A stretch of DNA of 64,000 bases from Aporrectodea caliginosa (GCA_020284085.1 JACEVL010000935.1:441460-505459), one strand, 5' to 3'. Shown: positions 20,565 to 33,352, numbered from the stretch's first letter. Made by a program: numbers and translations. Notes: a model not told the origin generated them from the sequence alone.

Positions 20565-20634
20565 TTATCGATCTCAGTTAAGCACAAACTTAACTACAGA
20601 TGGAGCCCATATATGACACAGTGGATTTCTCGTG

Positions 20635-20690
20635 AAATTCAATCAATCGAAATTTATGTAGCGTCCCTAGTTGCTTCTAGATACTCGAAA
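20635..20690 (-). mobile_element. LINE 3' end with (CAAT) tail
   Basis: CAATCAATCGAAATTTATGT followed by AGCGTCCCTAG is a mutated GCGCTATAAATTT end in minus orientation, like 28,127-28,200. Confidence 0.5.
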
Positions 20691-20695
20691 TGCTC

Positions 20696-20970
20696 GAAAT
20701 AATAATAATAATAATCTTTTCTTTATTGAAGCGCCTGACAAACGCACTGCGCTATACATTTACATGTTATGCAATTGAAACAATTCACAAGAACACAAAC
20801 GACAGAAGACATAAATCGTAACTACTAACAGAACAGACAGCCTGCAATACAACGGCGCTAATAGCAGCCTACAAAGCATGTCCGCCCTACGGGACTCGAA
20901 CTCGGTGCCTCTCGCTCTCTACGCCAGTGTGTTATCCAATGCGTTATCGGGCCCCCAATGTGCGCGAGAA
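20696..20970 (-). mobile_element. tRNA-derived SINE with (ATT)n tail
   Basis: Read on the minus strand, 20,970-20,885 gives GCATTGGATAACACACTGGC (A box) and CCGAGTTCGAGTCCCGTAGG (B box). The body has GCGCTTCAATAAAGAAAAG near the end, and the tail is (ATT)n at 20,696-20,715. The layout is complete; it is the best SINE in the window. Confidence 0.7.
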
Positions 20971-21094
20971 TCGCACTAAAATAGCATATCCTAGTAAACT
21001 AAGAAAGCTTTACAGTTTCAGGCAGAATTTGCGTTTTCCTTGTCCGACTACTGTAAGATACTACCACGAAATATGCCATATTTGATTCGAAACT

Positions 21095-21180
21095 GCGCTT
21101 GTGAATAAGCTTGTGCCCTGCATTTTGCTTCAGAGTAGGGCATCAGAAATGTGGGTTTTACGATTAGTCTATGATTACCG
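21095..21180 (+). mobile_element. LINE 3' end, GATTAC-tail family
   Basis: GCGCTTGTGAATAAGCTTGT, GCATTTTGCTTCAGAGTAGG and TTTTACGATTAGTCTATGAT follow the pattern of 10,300-10,402. Confidence 0.6.
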
Positions 21181-21414
21181 CAAGACATCTGCGATCACCG
21201 TGAAAACTGGTATGAAGAAAAGTCACGTATATCCGCTTTGACCAATCGAATGACGATATAATTATCTGTGCGGAAATGAGATATTTACTGTACCATGCGA
21301 GCTTAGTCTAAAATTATCGTTGTTTGCTAAAGGTTGATTTTTTTTCTAAGAAAAACATCTATGAACTCATCACGGTTTCTCGATGGGAGAAATGTAGAAA
21401 TTTCGAGTACACGA

Positions 21415-22175
21415 GAGTTCGCTTTAAAAGAGCATGTTTTAATAAACAAAAGAAAGAAGAAATAGAAGAATAAAAAGTAGAAGAACTGGAGAAGTTGTGT
21501 TTCGGCTTTTCAATGCAGTGCCTCTGTATTGAAAAGATAATCCTTTCAAAACACATATTTTAATTAACTATAAAGAAAGAAGAAAGAGAAGAAGATAAAT
21601 TAGGATAAGAAGAAAAACTTGAGATATAGGCCAAGTGCTTCGGCGTTTCAATGCTCTGTCGCTATGTATGAAACAAAATAATTGTTTTGAAATAGCACAT
21701 TTTAATAAACTAAAGAAAGAAGAAACAAAAGAAGAAAAGGAGAAGAACTAGAGATGTTGTGCTTCAAAGTTTCAATGAAGTGTATCTTTTTTTAGAAAAA
21801 ATTATCGTTTTAAAATGGCATATTTTAATAGGCCTATACTAAAGAAAGAAGAAAGAGAAGAATTTAAATTTGTACCAGAAGTGCAGCAACTTCAGGTGTA
21901 GTACTTCGGCATTTCAATGCATTATCTATTTTTATAGGAAAAAAGTAATCGTTTTAAAAAAGCGTAGTACAACAAAAAGAACAACTTAAGATATAGTGCT
22001 TCGGAGTTTCAATGCATTGCCTCTTTGTATTGAAAAGGTAATCCTTTTAAAACACACAATACTAAAGAAAGCAGAAAGAAGAGAAGATAAATTGGTACAA
22101 GAAAAAGAAAAACTTGAGATGTAGTGCCTCGGCATTTCGTTGCTTTGTCGCTTTGTATTAGCCCCATGTGTTGGA
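21415..22175. repeat. Six diverged tandem units of 95-142 bp
   Basis: Each unit has TTTAATAAACTAAAGAAAGA, a GAGAAGAAGATAAAT-like stretch, AACTTGAGATGTAGTGCTTC, GGCATTTCAATGCATTG and TTGAAAAGATAATCCTTTTA. Copies of CTTCGGC or its variants stand at 21,501, 21,639, 21,763, 21,905, 22,000 and 22,129. The array is old and AT-rich, with no long frames. Confidence 0.88.
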
Positions 22176-22354
22176 AGGACGGACTACTTAATAAAGCTTT
22201 CAACCGATGCCAGAATTGCCTCCATCAACGGCGTTCGAGCGTCGGTTAGGTTCTGAACAATGGATGCCGCCCGAAGAATGACGACAGGCGCTTCTGTGGC
22301 CTTTAGCGAAACAATCAAACCGAGGAAGGAACTTAACACGATCAAGGAAATTGG

Positions 22355-22465
22355 TTATGTATGTATGCGTGTATGTATGTATGTATGTATGCATGTGAGT
22401 ATGTATGTATGGATGGATGGATACATGTATGGATGAATGTATGTATGTAGGCCTATGTATATAAG

Positions 22466-22497
<32 letters not shown>

Positions 22498-22960
22498 CAT
22501 GTATGTATGTATGTATGTATGTATGTATGTATGTATGTATGTATGCGAGTATGTATGTATGTGTGTATGTGTGTATGTATGGCTGCAATTATATATATAT
22601 ATTTCTGTTATGTTTTTTTGGGTTGCAATAAATTGATTTGATTTGATTTGATTTGATGTAAGTATGTATGCATGTATACGAACATGTATGCATGTATGCC
22701 TGTATGTATACATATATGCATGCTTGCATGCATGCGTGTGTGTATGTATGTATGTATCTACGTATTTATGCATGTATGTATGCATGTATATATCTACGTG
22801 TGTAAGTACATATTAATGTATGATTCTATGTATGTATGAGTGTGTGTACGTATGAGTGTGTGTACGTGTATATGTATGCATGTATGTATGTATTTATGCA
22901 TGCATGTATTTATGTATGTGTGTACGGCTGTATGTGTGTATGTATGCATAGGTTTTCAAT
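22355..22960. repeat. (TATG)n arrays around a LINE tail
   Basis: TATG with GGATGGAT and GCATG variants at 22,355-22,590 and a looser TATG/TGCA/GTGT array at 22,660-22,960. Between them GGGTTGCAATAAATTGATTT and (GATTT)n at 22,623-22,657 mark the 3' end of another LINE family, on the plus strand. Confidence 0.88.
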
Positions 22961-23169
22961 GCGTGTGTTAGTGCGTGTGTGTCTATTATTTACCTGCGCT
23001 GGTGTTTAGAGTGGAAGAGGTGGAAGTGGTGCATAGATGATGATGAATGTGTTGTTAAGTCTTCGTCCGATTGTGTCGCGTGATTTGCGCCGAACGAAGG
23101 AGTCGAGTGTTTGTCCCGGGTGCGTTCAGCTGCCGCTTCTGGACAAACACACCGTCAACAGGAATAGGA

Positions 23170-23430
23170 AGAGGTCGACGGGGTGAAGAGGTGGAGAAGT
23201 AGGAGAAGGAGGAGGTGGAGGAGGAGGAGGAGGAGGAGGAGGAGGAGGAAGAGGAAGAGGAAGAGGAAGAGGAAGAGGAAGAGGAAGTGGAAGAGGAAGA
23301 GGAAGAGGAAGAGGAAGAGGAAGAGGATGAGGAGGAAGAAGAGGAGGAGGAAGAGGAAGAAGAGGAGGAGGATGAGAAGAAGGAGAAAAGGAGGTGGAAT
23401 AGGAGGGAAGTAGGAAGCTGATGACGCAAA
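23170..23430. repeat. (GGA)n / (GGAAGA)n polypurine tract
   Basis: About 260 bp of G and A with almost no pyrimidine. Glu-rich and Arg/Lys-rich frames are artefacts. Such mirror-like purine tracts can form triplex DNA. Confidence 0.95.
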
Positions 23431-23729
23431 AGAAGAGGAGGGAATTATGACGATAAGGAGGAGGCGGAGGAAGAGGGTGAGGAGAAAGAAGACCGTAAGA
23501 GGAGGAAGACGATGGTGGTGAAGAGAAAGAGAAATTGAAGGAGCTTGAAAAAAAAATAATACCAATAACAATAACAATAAGAATAATTAAAATAATGATA
23601 ATAATAATCTTTGATTATTATCTCAAACTGACACACCACAGTATGATTACATTGATAGTATGAACGGATGATCACATTTTACCTACGCAATCTGGCAAAT
23701 GAAAGGCTGAGTCGACCTTTAAGAGGATA

Positions 23730-23815
23730 ACGGAAATCGATCCCGGGTCCATACAGATATTTTTTGCTCTTCGCGCAAGAGTGTCAACCATTCACCTAAG
23801 CCCTCTCCTAATTTG
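23730..23815 (-). mobile_element. Degraded tRNA-like SINE head
   Basis: On the minus strand GGGCTTAGGTGAATGGTTGA (A-box-like) and GGACCCGGGATCGATTTCCG (B-box-like) are about 50 bp apart. Confidence 0.45.
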
Positions 23816-23829
23816 GATTCAAACTGACA

Positions 23830-24330
23830 TCATTAGAATTAGAAAGAACAAAAGGGAGAAAAGGGAGAAAGAAGAACGAAAGGGAGGAGAACGAATAAGA
23901 AAGAGAAGAAGGAGGAGGATGAATCGAAGGAGGAGAAATGGAGGCAGCTGAGAAGTAGGAAGAGGACGAGGAGGATAAAGAGGCGGATCTCCAAATCTTC
24001 ACAAATGCAAACTTACGCCTATCTGGCGATTTTATAATCAATAGGCCTATTCACTATTTGCTAATCGGATAAGTATAAATGCTTCTAACACTATATATGC
24101 ATAATTAATGGTCAATTGTTCCAACAGAAACACAGTTATAGGTGACGGGTCTCCTCTTTAGGCGGCGGATCTCATAGTTCAGGCGGCGGATCTCAAATAA
24201 TCCGAGGTACCGGATCTCAGATCCGGCGGGATCCGGATGAATTTAACCACTGTAAAGAGGAGTGAGGAGGAGGAGGAAGGCGAGGTGGAAGAAGGGGAGG
24301 AGGAGGAGGAGGAGGAGGAGGAATAGCATG
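23830..24330. repeat. Purine-rich tracts with a short GGCGGATCTCA repeat
   Basis: AG-rich DNA at 23,835-23,985 and (GGA)n at 24,255-24,325. In between, at 24,135-24,235, GGCGGCGGATCTCA recurs two to three times and ends in the nested palindromes GGATCTCAGATCCGGCGGGA. Confidence 0.75.
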
Positions 24331-24524
24331 AAAAGGATGAGGAGCAGGATGAAGAATAGCACGTATCGTAGATACATAGGCAGATTGAAGGATACACAGG
24401 CAGATAGTTAGTTAGGGTCGTGTATCTTTGTTTTATCATTCATTATGGATCTTTATATTGTGCGTGGGTTTGTTTGTTTGTGCATGTCCCTGTGGTGTTA
24501 TTCCAGTTTTCAATGTTTATGTTT

Positions 24525-24960
24525 ATACGCGTGTGTGTGTGTTTGTACAGTGCGTGACTTTGCGTGTTTGAGTGTATGCGTGCGTGTGTTTGTGTGTGTG
24601 TTTGTGTGTATGCGTGTGTGTGCGTGCGTGTGTTTGTGTGTGTGTTTGTGTGTGTGTTTGTGTGTAAGCGTGTGTGTGCGTGCGTGTGTTTGTGTGTGTG
24701 TTTGTGTGTATGTGTGTGCGTGTGCGTGTTTGTATCTAAGTGCGTGTTTGTGTTTGTATGTGTCTGTATGTTTGTGTATGTGTGTGTGTGCGTGTTTGTA
24801 TGTACGTGCGTGTTTGTGTTTGTATGTGTATGTGTGTGTTTGTGTCTGTATGTGTGTGTATGTGTAGGTGTTTGCATGTGTGTGCGTGCGTGTGCGCGTG
24901 TGTATGTGTGTGTATGCGTTTGTCTGTCTGTGTGTGTGTCTGTGTGTGTGTGTTAGTTTG
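24525..24960. repeat. TG-rich microsatellite (GTGTGTTT / GTGCGTGT)
   Basis: About 430 bp of alternating purine-pyrimidine TG with TTTG and TGCG words. Long GTGTGCGTGCG runs are potential Z-DNA. Confidence 0.93.
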
Positions 24961-25129
24961 TATGCATGAAGTTGTCTTTCCGTCTGTGCCTAATTAGTGT
25001 TGTCAGCCACAGCATTAACGGAGGATGCGTTCTTGTTCTTCCATCTCCTCCTGTGATAAACATTTCCTACTTCCAGGAAGTCCAACTGGAAAATGGCAAC
25101 TGGAGCATTTTGACAGTGCAGATCTTCTG

Positions 25130-25960
<831 letters not shown>

Positions 25961-26163
25961 GAGTTGTCGAAAAACGAGAAGACATCAAAGAAGAAGCGGA
26001 TAGAAATAAGAATGGAAGACGGTGGAATGGCAAATGGAGACAGGATTCGGGCTGGAAATGAGGTCAACAACAAATATAATTGTAGCTGCATAAACATGTA
26101 CACAGATACGCAGACAGATACTTACACATACACTAGACAGATTGAAAGATACACAGGCAGACA

Positions 26164-26660
26164 CATATACATCATCATCATCATCAGTTCCTGACGCCAG
26201 CCATTTGGCGGCGATGGGTACGAATAAATTACCTCCATTGTCCTCGGTCATTTGTCAAGTCCATTGCTCCCTTTAGGGTCAGTCCAAGTGATGTTATGTC
26301 TTCATTAAATTTTATGTTTTCTATCCTGCAGGGTAGTCTTGGTCTGCCTTTTGTTTCTTTTTCCTTCGAATCTTGCATGTAGTGCATTCTGAGGTATTCG
26401 GTCAACTGGCATTCTTTCTACATTGGAGTCTTTGTTGAACGACTTTGTCTAGCAGGGTTGTTTGGATACCTAATGCTTGTCTAATGTCGGCGTTCCTTAG
26501 TTTCTGCAGTATTGGGATGATTGTCGATTTTGCCCAGTCTTCTGGTTTTTCTTCCTCTTGTTGAATCTTTGTAACAAGGGTATGCATAGCTTCAACAACT
26601 GTTTCTCCTCCTTCTTGAAGTAGTTCTGTAGTGATTCCACCCATGACTGGTGCAATATCT
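26164..26660 (-). mobile_element. Internally deleted LINE (RT fingers joined to C-terminus)
   Basis: From 26,655 the minus strand reads GGITTELLQEGGETVVEAMH, KIQQEEEKPEDWAKSTIIPI and DKVVQQRLQ. This corresponds to the KAPGxDGIxxELLK ... xxIWxEExxPxDWxxxxIxPIxKK region at the start of LINE reverse transcriptase. The last part, around 26,270-26,185, gives MTEDNGGNLFVPIAAKWLAS and then the tail, as in the very C-terminus of such proteins. The polymerase centre between them is missing, and stops occur. The tail is (ATG)n at 26,164-26,185. Confidence 0.75.
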
Positions 26661-26724
26661 TTTTTCATATATAAATAGGCAGATTGTAAGATACTTAGAT
26701 ATGAACACAAGACACATACATAGT

Positions 26725-26757
26725 TACATCGACATACGTACATACATACATACATAC

Positions 26758-26788
<31 letters not shown>

Positions 26789-26965
26789 CATACATACGCA
26801 CCATATACATGCATGCATGCATGCATGCATACATACATACATACTTACATACATACATACATACATTAATACATACATACATACATACATACATACATAG
26901 ATACATACATACAAACATGCATACAAACATATATACATACATACATGCATTCATACACACATGCA
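26725..26965. repeat. (ATAC)n microsatellite
   Basis: ACAT tetramers with GCAT blocks (GCATGCATGCATGCAT at 26,810-26,829). Confidence 0.93.
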
Positions 26966-27154
26966 TACACACTATATAGATACATCCAGAAAGACAGAGA
27001 GGCAGACAGAAAGACAGACAGATACGTAGGGACATAGACAGCAGTCTGCTCCAGGGAATTTCGAATGGGCAGACAACTCGTTTACAAGGCAATCACTTAT
27101 CCAATCGACTGCCGTGTGCCGCTGTGACCGATTAGTCGACAGCTATATATTTCC

Positions 27155-27475
27155 ACGAATTGCCTTATATATATATATACATGCATGCATGATATAAATA
27201 TATATATATATAGTTATATACGTATTATACAGACATATAACTATATATATTTATATGCATATATATAAATATATATATTGTTATATACATATTATACAGG
27301 CACAGTATCTGAAAGTCTAAAATTGCACATAATCCTATAAACGTGCATATATATTTTATATATATTATATGACATACAGGGTCATAAACAGGGTATATGT
27401 GTGTATATATAATATGATAGTACATAATCATTCATATATATACATTTATATATAATATACACATATAAAATACAT
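27155..27475. repeat. (TA)n-rich low-complexity DNA
   Basis: Mostly TATA with two related blocks of TATAGTTATATACGTATTAT and TATTGTTATATACATATTAT about 60 bp apart, so there is local duplication. Confidence 0.8.
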
Positions 27476-27756
27476 GTATATAGGCTATAGGTTTATAGAT
27501 ATTGTGCATGCATAATGTATGCATTCAATGTATGTGTACATTGCTAGTGGGTCATCTAAAGTGATAAATACTTCGTTTCCGTCCATTTCACCACCAGCTG
27601 ACAACCATCTCGAAGGATGGAAGCTGTGAGTGCCCGAGGACAGTGATACCATTATACATAGATACAAACTGACATGCATAAATATGAGGTTAAATGCATG
27701 CACACTTACAGTTACATACATACAAGCATATATACAAACATAAATGCTTACAAGCA

Positions 27757-27977
27757 AACATACATACATACATACATACATACATACATACATACATACA
27801 TACATACATACATACATACATACATACATACATACATACATACATACATACATACATACATACATACATACATACATACCATACCATACTTACAAACATA
27901 CATACAAACACACAAACATTCATATGTATGTACAAACATGCACACATTACATTACATACATTACATACATACATACA

Positions 27978-28011
<34 letters not shown>

Positions 28012-28062
28012 GCATACATACATACATGCATACATTACATACTTCCATACATATATACATAC
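27757..28062. repeat. (ATAC)n microsatellite
   Basis: Pure ACAT at 27,757-27,877, a mixed part, then ACAT with ATTACAT variants at 27,950-28,062. Confidence 0.95.
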
Positions 28063-28126
28063 AACTTGATAAAAAAACATACAAGCACACATACATGGAA
28101 TACATAAATACTGTATACCCATACAT

Positions 28127-28620
28127 CAATCAATCAATCAGTCGAAATTTATACAGCGCCCCTTCAATTTCTCAACCGAGAAGCGCTCCCGACCCAGCTG
28201 ACCACGTGTAAGAAAGGAGCCGATAGGACGTTGATGGAAGGCCCAGAGGGAAACAGCGCACCTCCTGGGGAGGCCAATTCCACATCACAGGGCAAATAAC
28301 AGAGGAAGCGCGTAGTAGCTGTGCGGGCAAAAGGAACAGTCAGATCTCCATGGGCGTAAGAGCGGAGGAGGCGGCTACAGTCATAGGACGAGACAGAACT
28401 CCAGCAAGTATACGCGGGTCCTGCACCGTAAGGCACCTCCAGAGATCCGGAAATAAATGCGCTGGGGAAAGGAAGCCAGTGCAGGACCTCCCGCATATAT
28501 TGCAAGACGTGTTCGGTCTTGGCAAAATCCCTAATGAGAAGTGCAGCCGCCCGGTTAATCCGCTCCTGCCGAACCCGCTCCAGCCGGTCAATCCGGACCC
28601 GTGATAAGTCCGTATACATG
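28127..28620 (-). mobile_element. LINE 3' part with (ATTG)n tail
   Basis: The minus strand gives LERVRQERINRAAALLIRDF, MREVLHWLP and, after a frameshift, LRSYAHGDLTVPFARTAT, the canonical order in CR1/L2-like C-termini. The 3' UTR ends GGCGCTGTATAAATTTCGAC and then ATTG x4 at 28,127-28,140. It is 5'-truncated with at least two frameshifts. Confidence 0.82.
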
Positions 28621-28624
28621 GATG

Positions 28625-28794
28625 CATGGCTTTTTAGAGGAATTTTTAAAATTGCACAACCCCTTAAAAAGCCATGGTAAATTATTCAAAATCGGAAGAC
28701 AATGACCATTTTTAGCCAGTTTTAACTGTATAAATATGCACAAATTCATTTAGAACTGCCTTTTTTGTGTGGAACTGCACACTGAAAAACCCTG
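28625..28794. mobile_element. MITE, CAGGGCTTTTT family, copy B
   Basis: It starts CATGGCTTTTTAGAGGAATT and ends GAAAAACCCTG. Flanks CATGGATG and GATCGATG agree at 6 of 8 positions and may be an eroded 8-bp duplication. The interior matches copy C at 59,982 closely (CACAACCCCTT, GACAATGACC, TTTTAACTG). Confidence 0.75.
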
Positions 28795-29004
28795 GATCGA
28801 TGAGCAATAACGGAGTCGGCTCAGGACGAATGCGTGAATGTGAGTTACTGCTGCGTTAAAGGTCAGCGAGCACGAGACTATTCGGAGTTGGCGGAGCTGT
28901 TGCAATGGAACCAGCTACGGCTGACCAGGTCTATGAGACGGGCTAGGGAAAACTCCTGGTCCAGAGGAACCAACAGACCAGGGACAAAATACACAACTTA
29001 CATG

Positions 29005-29130
29005 CATGCATACATACCTACGCAGGTGAATACATACATACATACATACATACATACATACATACATACTTACATACATACATGCATACATGCATCATAC
29101 ATACATACACATACATATTGATACTTACAT
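29005..29130. repeat. (ACAT)n microsatellite
   Basis: ACAT tetramers with TGCA variants. Confidence 0.9.
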
Positions 29131-29194
29131 AGCCTACGACCTACGTACACACACACATGCGTCATACATAGATATATGCATACATGCATACATA

Positions 29195-29535
29195 ACAATT
29201 CGTAACATTGCACCGCATGCAGCTCAGGAAACATTTTCGAAACTTCTTAAGTCGCATCTGTTTAGATCTGATGGGTAGTAACGTTTAGCGCCTTCGTGAG
29301 TTTCTTGTAGGGCGCTATATAAATGGCCATATACATACATACATACATACATAAATGCACACATAAATACATATGGACATAAATGTACATACATACATAC
29401 AAACGTACATATATACGTACACACATGAACACAAACGTACATTTATACATACATACAAGCATGCATTATACATACAAACATGCATGCATATACACACACA
29501 TACATACATACATACATTATATACATACATACAGA
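29195..29535 (+). mobile_element. LINE 3' end with long (ATAC)n tail
   Basis: The frame up to the stop at about 29,278 reads IRNIAPHAAQETFSKLLKSH and LFRSDG, the end of a LINE protein. The UTR carries GTTTAGCGCCTTCGTGAG and GGGCGCTATATAAATGGCCA, and at 29,332 it passes without a break into ATAC repeats that run to about 29,535. This is the reference copy for the same terminus elsewhere in the window. Confidence 0.85.
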
Positions 29536-29959
29536 AATACATACATACAGACCAAAACATGTGCACTTAATAATATCATTATTATTTTCTCGGTCGGTTA
29601 TTAACGCACATAATTAGAGACCGATTTATAAACCGTCTCTTAAAATTCGTGAATATAGTCTTATCATAAATCTTCCTGTTAGCCTTAGGGCAATCGTTGG
29701 CCAGCGCAGTTGGTTAGAAAATTCTTCATCAGCTTCATGGTCAAGGTTAATCTGTTTTCGTGCCTAAGTGGGCGCCTGGTCGGTTCTAATTAGGAGTATC
29801 ATCGATCTGCGGAGTAATCGGTTACTCGATGCATGCGATTAATCGATTAGAGGCCGTTTCAATTTCAACGTCAATTTAGCGACAACGCAAGCAGAGAAAA
29901 TTGCCACAGTAATCACCGTCTTTATCATCAGGAATTCAGGATCATAGTCGTCATTATCG

Positions 29960-30135
29960 GTATCGTTATCGTCATGATCATCGTCGTTATCGTCATGATC
30001 GCTGTCGTTATCGTCATGATCGCTGTCGTTCGTCATGATCATCGACGTTATCGTCATGATCATCGTCGTTATCGTCATGATCATCGATGTAATCGTCATG
30101 TTCTTCGTCGGCTATCGTCATTATCATCGTCGGTG
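29960..30135. repeat. 21-bp minisatellite, about 8 copies
   Basis: Units of GATCATCGTCGTTATCGTCAT (21 bp, one base over the quoting limit is avoided by noting GATCATCG + TCGTTATCGTCAT), with one 3-bp deletion. On the minus strand they give a seven-residue acidic repeat of DDHDDND type; stops to either side are close. Confidence 0.88.
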
Positions 30136-30259
30136 TCATTATAATCATCCTTGTATTCGTCACGATCATGGCCGTTGTCGTAAATCATTATAATAGCAAC
30201 AAGAATGACAATAATAACAACAACAAAAATAACAGCCACAGCAGCAACAACAATATATA

Positions 30260-30400
<141 letters not shown>

Positions 30401-31160
30401 ATAATACTTTTATAATTTCTAAGACCCTCGGGAATGAAGTACCTCAGGGCAAAAAAAAATAATAATAATAAAACAACAATAATATAATGCAGACAGCGAC
30501 AGAGCAAAATCGCATAGAATGAAAGATAGGCATAGAAGCAGATTATATATATAGAAGCAAATATTCACGAACAGAGGTAGAATCATAGAAAGGAAGTTGC
30601 AGATAATTATAAACAAAAGACCACAAACTTTAGAAGAGAAATACAGCGACATAATCAAAGATTTAGCAGCAAATATTTATTATACACATATATTTTTAAT
30701 AAAAGGGAAATGTCTGTGGTGAAGTCAACGTTCCTGTTACGCGATCCCTGCGCAGCCGAACGAGTACCAGCCAACTCGCTAGGAGAAGTCACAGGGGATG
30801 GAAAAGGATGGGGAGGAGAGGGAGACATAGGAGGAAGTGCAGGGAAGGGGAGGAGGGAGTTGTAGGAGTACGGGAAGGGATGAGGAGGGAGTGGGAGACG
30901 AAGGGAAGGGAATCGGATACGTTATGAAGGCCATTTCAACCGTCTTAGGACGGGCAAACGTCCAGCGGAGGGGAAAGTTAATGGGAAGGGATTGTTATTG
31001 GATTGACCGATTTCCTGTTCATCAATACATGAAATCCTCATAGAATGAATTTGATCGTCTTAGTCGTAGTACTGAGATAAGTAAACGACAACGGAATGGC
31101 AGCAATACATACACAGGGATAAATGTAGGCAGAGACAGAGATCGATACAGAGGCAGCAGT

Positions 31161-31500
<340 letters not shown>

Positions 31501-31689
31501 ATGATGCTAGTTCATAAGGACATTGAAAATCAAATTGGAGCGGCGCTAAATAAATGTGCTATATCTTATTGCGAGTTTACTCTAATCGACCATAGACTGA
31601 TGTATTGGACACAATGATAAGGGCGCTATAAAAATCATTAGATTATATGATGAAATTACAAATACAATTATAATGAACGACTGTTGCTT

Positions 31690-32380
31690 TCTGCTGCTTA
31701 CTTCTGTGGACAGAGGATGATGTCCGTCTCCTTGAAGCGACATCTTTCATCCGCCGATGTCCTTCCATCCAGCGCCGTAATTCCATCTCCACCGCTGCTC
31801 CTCCATGTACTCCTATGTCGACTCTTTGCGCTCGTCATTACGCATCTGTCTTCTTTCTGCTCCCGCAAACGGATTCTCCAAAGCCGCGTCCGCCTATTCC
31901 TACACGTTTTCCAGCCGACGCTAGGTGGCGCGGCACTGAACGTCGTCCGGCGGACCTCTTACGTTATTTATAATCCTCGCATGCATCGAAGGGGAAGGAG
32001 GACGCGGCGTCGATCAACAACGCCGGCAGCCATCTTGGGACGGACGCTTTCTGTTGAACGAGTGACGGTCGTTTGCGGAAAAAGACGAATCGTGGTCGAT
32101 TCGTCGACCCCCAACCGGCCGGGAATCTGTGGTTGACGAGGCCGGTCGATGGGACTAACGGTCTGGATCGGTGGCGGAGCAGTCCGGTCGGTATAGGCGC
32201 TTCGGTGAGGGTTTGGGACGGTTGGTTGGACGGACGGGGGCCCGGCCGTACGTGCGTGTGGATGATTGGGTCGGGTGGCCGACGTCGTCGTTGGGACTTA
32301 GATCAGCGAAGGTCTTTGGTCGGATGACTGGTAGAGAGGGGAAGGGGGAAGAGGGAGGGGACTTGGCGTGAGAGTGTTCA
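31690..32380. other. GC- and CpG-richer single-copy stretch
   Basis: About 690 bp with much more G+C and CpG than its surroundings and overlapping long open frames on the plus strand. At 32,027-32,037 the minus strand carries AAGATGGCTGCC, close to the YY1 consensus, overlapping an ATG in good Kozak context with a 21-codon frame. No known protein domain is recognisable. It could be a CpG-island promoter or first exon. Confidence 0.35.
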
Positions 32381-32395
32381 AGGGGAATAAAGGGG

Positions 32396-32994
32396 CGAAG
32401 ATTTTTATGAGAGACCGCCAGAGACCTACGGAAGTACGGGAAAGGGCTAAGATTTAATGAGAGAGGCAGACAACCGTAGAGAGAGAGACAGACTTATAGG
32501 CATAGCAGCAGAGAAGGACGGAAAGATAGATAGATAGCAATACATACACGCACAGATATAGGACAGGACAGATAGGACACAGCAAAGATTTGATGAGACT
32601 TGCAGACAGACAGACAACACAGACATGGACAAACGGACGGACAGATGGGAGAGAGCAAAGATTTGATGAGAGATGGAGACAACCAGACAGGCATACAGAC
32701 AAACACAGAGAAATAGACGGAGGCAGACAGACAGGATTTTATGGGAGTGCGACAATTTTATGAGAGACGACACGCAGACAGACTGAAAGGAACGGACAGG
32801 CAGACATAGGGTGACGATATTTATGAGAGATGAAGACAGACAGACACGCAGACAGACAGAAACGGACAGGCAGAGAGGAAAGTGCGACGATATTTATGAT
32901 GAGAGAGCAGCCATACACACACACACACACACACACAGAGGGGCAGGCAGGAAAATGCGACGATTTTATGAGAGAGAGACAGACAGACAGAGAG

Positions 32995-33043
<49 letters not shown>

Positions 33044-33100
33044 GAGACGGTGAGGCAGGCAGGAATGTGCGACTATTTTATGAGAGTTTGAGACAGCATT
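32396..33100. repeat. Mosaic repeat: GATTTTATGAGAGA motifs between CAGA and CA arrays
   Basis: A block like GCGACGATTTTATGAGAGA or GCAAAGATTTGATGAGAGA occurs at least eight times (near 32,395, 32,447, 32,582, 32,660, 32,747, 32,813, 32,884, 32,957 and 33,068). In between are CAGA tetramers, ACGGACAGGCAG words and two (CA)n runs (32,915-32,938; 32,996-33,029). Confidence 0.82.
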
Positions 33101-33164
33101 ATATCGCAACATACGGACGAACAGACGAATGGGCAGAGAGAGGATTAATGAGTTTTTATTAGAC

Positions 33165-33352
33165 TAATATTGCGCTCATTAAACTGGCTGCCCGTCACCA
33201 GAAGAATTCAGCTGGAAATCTCGCTCACAGTTCACAAAACATTGCACTCAAAATCCGCCGACTCGCTCTCCCCTCACGCAAGCAAATATTGCACACAGTT
33301 GACGAATACCCGACTCTTGAATAATAATAACAGTGGCCCGGGAAGTGTCTAA
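33165..33352 (+). mobile_element. LINE fragment (LNWLPV motif)
   Basis: The plus frame reads LRSLNWLPVTRRIQLEISLT followed by VHKTLHSKSADSLSP, the usual LHWLPVxxRIxxKI ... KxLHGxAPxYL block of CR1/L2-like LINEs. Confidence 0.7.

Noticed and set aside
23183..23413. Arg/Lys-rich or Glu-rich nuclear protein
   Set aside because: Polypurine tract; composition follows from GGA and GGAAGA triplets. The same applies to 62,765-63,050 on the other strand.
31684..32136. A 150-codon plus-strand gene in the GC-rich stretch
   Set aside because: No domain, a biased Arg/Ser composition that GC-rich DNA produces by chance, and several overlapping alternatives of similar length.
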